Assembly: GCF_017833295.1 (NCBI RefSeq)
Contig: NZ_JAFIBW010000001.1
Coordinates: forward strand, 4,739,501 to 4,803,500
Direction of reading: 5' to 3'
DNA: 64,000 nt
DNA from: Methylobacterium sp. PvR107
GTDB lineage: Bacteria; Pseudomonadota; Alphaproteobacteria; Rhizobiales; Beijerinckiaceae
Shown: piece after piece, positions 62,789 through 64,000 of the stretch
Numbering within the stretch: position 1 is the stretch's first letter
How the letters are laid out: each line of letters starts with the position of its first letter
Made by a program: the position numbers and the translations under genes
Notes under the pieces: generated by a model
The model's database searches: none
Told to the model about the DNA's origin: nothing
What the model saw: only the letters and a program-made list of their open reading frames with translations

Positions 62789-63997
62789 TTACGGGCGGGC
62801 CGCTGAGCCGCCCTGAATCTGCGCGAGAAGGGCGGGCGTGGCGTATCCGTCGGCCGGCAGGCCGACGCTGATCTGGTAGCGCCGAACCGCCTCGCGCAGC
62901 TTCGGGCCGGCGCGGCCGTCCGTCGGTCCATCGTAGAACCCGGCGCGGGCGAGGCCAGTCTGAAGCGCCCGCAATCCCGCGCCATCGAGTCGCGCTGCCG
63001 CGGCCGGCCACGGGGATGCGAGCGGCGGACCGCCGTCCAGGCGGTCGGCAAGGTGACCCACCGCCAATGCGTACGAATCCGACGTGTTGTAACCGCGGAT
63101 CACCTCGAAATTGTCGGTGATCAGAAAAGCCGGCGCGTTCAATCCGCCCGGCAGGAACAGGCTGGCGCGCCCGCCGGCCGGCAATGGTGTCCCATCTGCG
63201 CGGCGAACGCCTCTTTGCGAAAAAGCACTCAGGTCGTCCGTGTAGCGGGACAGGTCGAAGTCTTCCGGCAGCGACACCGCGTAGCCCCAGGATACGGACG
63301 GATTCCAGCCCAGATCCTTGAGATAGGCAGCGATGGAGGCCAACGCATCCGCGTCGCTCGTCCAGATGTCCCGACGACCGTCGCCGTCGAAATCGACCGC
63401 ATGGGCCAGATATGTGGTGGGCAGGAACTGGACCTGACCCATGGCGCCCGCCCAGCTGCCGCTCATGCGATCGGGGGTGATGTCCTGGCGCTGAAGAATG
63501 GTCAGCGCGGCAAGAAGCTCGTCCCGGAACAGATCGCCTCGGTGCCGAGCCTGGGCGAGCGTCGCCAGGGCTCGAACCGTGGAGACGCTGCCCGCACTCG
63601 CTCCGAAATCGGATTCGATGCCCCAGAACGCCAGAATCACCGGTCCCGGCACGCCGTACCGCGCCTCGATCTGCCTGAGGGTCGTTGCGAGCGCCGCGGC
63701 TCGCGCCCGCCCCCGACTGATCCGTCCCGCGGTCACGGCACCGACGAGATAGTCCCAGACCGGCCGCACGAATTCAGTCTGACGTCGGGTTCGCGCCAGG
63801 ACCGTCTCATCCGGCGCAGAGATCCCGCGAAAGGCCGCATCGAACGTCTGTGCGGACACTCCGCGCGCCGCGGCGTCGGGACGCAGGGCGTCAATGAAGG
63901 CTCGGAACGCGTCCTCCTTGCCCGCAGCCGCCGTGCCCCGGATCGGGCCGGCGGCGAGGTAGAGGCTGGCGGCAAGCAGCGTTCTGCGCGACGGCAT
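62789..63997 (-). CDS. Lytic murein transglycosylase, MltB type
   Basis: A 402-residue periplasmic enzyme that cleaves peptidoglycan between MurNAc and GlcNAc. Signal peptide about 1-24 (RRTLLAASLYLAAGPIRG). The SLT_2 catalytic domain (about 30-320) has the catalytic Glu in FWGIESDFG and SWAGAMGQVQFLPTTYLA, DFDGDGRRDIW. A C-terminal peptidoglycan-binding domain follows (about 340-400, LQTGLARAGFYDGPTDGRAG). Stop at 62789. The start at 63997 is next to the right edge; an upstream start outside the window cannot be excluded. The preceding gene on this strand is out of view. Confidence 0.93.
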   Translation of the reverse strand: MPSRRTLLAASLYLAAGPIRGTAAAGKEDAFRAFIDALRPDAAARGVSAQTFDAAFRGISAPDETVLARTRRQTEFVRPVWDYLVGAVTAGRISRGRARAAALATTLRQIEARYGVPGPVILAFWGIESDFGASAGSVSTVRALATLAQARHRGDLFRDELLAALTILQRQDITPDRMSGSWAGAMGQVQFLPTTYLAHAVDFDGDGRRDIWTSDADALASIAAYLKDLGWNPSVSWGYAVSLPEDFDLSRYTDDLSAFSQRGVRRADGTPLPAGGRASLFLPGGLNAPAFLITDNFEVIRGYNTSDSYALAVGHLADRLDGGPPLASPWPAAAARLDGAGLRALQTGLARAGFYDGPTDGRAGPKLREAVRRYQISVGLPADGYATPALLAQIQGGSAARP

Positions 63998-64000
63998 CCG

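Overview
The window is high-GC DNA from an alphaproteobacterium of the order Hyphomicrobiales (Rhizobiales), most likely Methylobacterium or a close relative. Pointers are the rpsT-dnaA gene order, the ctaC-ctaD-ctaB-coxF-ctaG-coxC-DUF983-SURF1 oxidase cluster, the overlapping queA-tgt pair, a type II NADP isocitrate dehydrogenase, fdhD, and the dimethylsulfone genes sfnG-sfnB. The genus is inferred from gene content. No rRNA or other decisive marker is present. Nearly all of the window is ordinary chromosomal backbone.

Layout. 1-5.8 kb: a truncated peptide-type ABC substrate-binding protein, a DUF2218 protein, a GlcD-type flavin dehydrogenase, a fumarylacetoacetase-family/Nudix pair, tRNA-Gly and a secreted SH3-YARHG protein. 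5.9-9.4 kb: a HerA-like ATPase overlapping a PAS-GGDEF-EAL protein. 9.9-10.8 kb: three small orphan genes. 10.9-20.7 kb: metY, an acyl-CoA dehydrogenase, a large PodJ-like Sel1 protein, a DUF3429 protein, icd and trmJ. 20.8-24.2 kb: ccmA-ccmB followed by a patch of three decayed genes resembling a toxin and two immunity proteins. 24.4-26.7 kb: rpsT and dnaA. 26.9-31.9 kb: thiolase, a DUF2059 protein and fadB, with an EAL phosphodiesterase gene on the opposite strand between them. 32-37.6 kb: a DEDDh-SWIM exonuclease, ligA, an MFS transporter and an Sfp-type transferase. 37.7-42.6 kb: tRNA-Pro, an SGNH-like membrane protein, queA-tgt, two small genes and a CDF metal transporter. 43-45.4 kb: sfnB and sfnG. 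45.7-53.6 kb: the aa3-type cytochrome oxidase cluster and, divergently, fdhD. 53.6-64 kb: a secreted Pro/Ala-rich protein, gltB-gltD (glutamate synthase), a DUF459 SGNH hydrolase and an MltB-type lytic transglycosylase.

How the genes work together. Main themes are core energy metabolism (oxidase assembly, icd, beta-oxidation), nitrogen and sulfur assimilation (gltBD, metY, sfnBG), replication (dnaA, ligA), tRNA modification (queA, tgt, trmJ) and c-di-GMP signalling (two EAL proteins). No intact mobile element, CRISPR array or phage is visible.

Most notable observations. (1) The dnaA leader carries eight GANTC (CcrM methylation) sites in 273 bp, four of them phased 9-10 bp apart. (2) A decayed toxin/immunity-like island directly follows ccmB, where ccmC would be expected. 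(3) The Tgt protein has replaced three of its four structural zinc ligands. (4) A DEDDh exonuclease is fused to a SWIM zinc-binding motif. (5) A HerA-like translocase gene overlaps a c-di-GMP enzyme gene.
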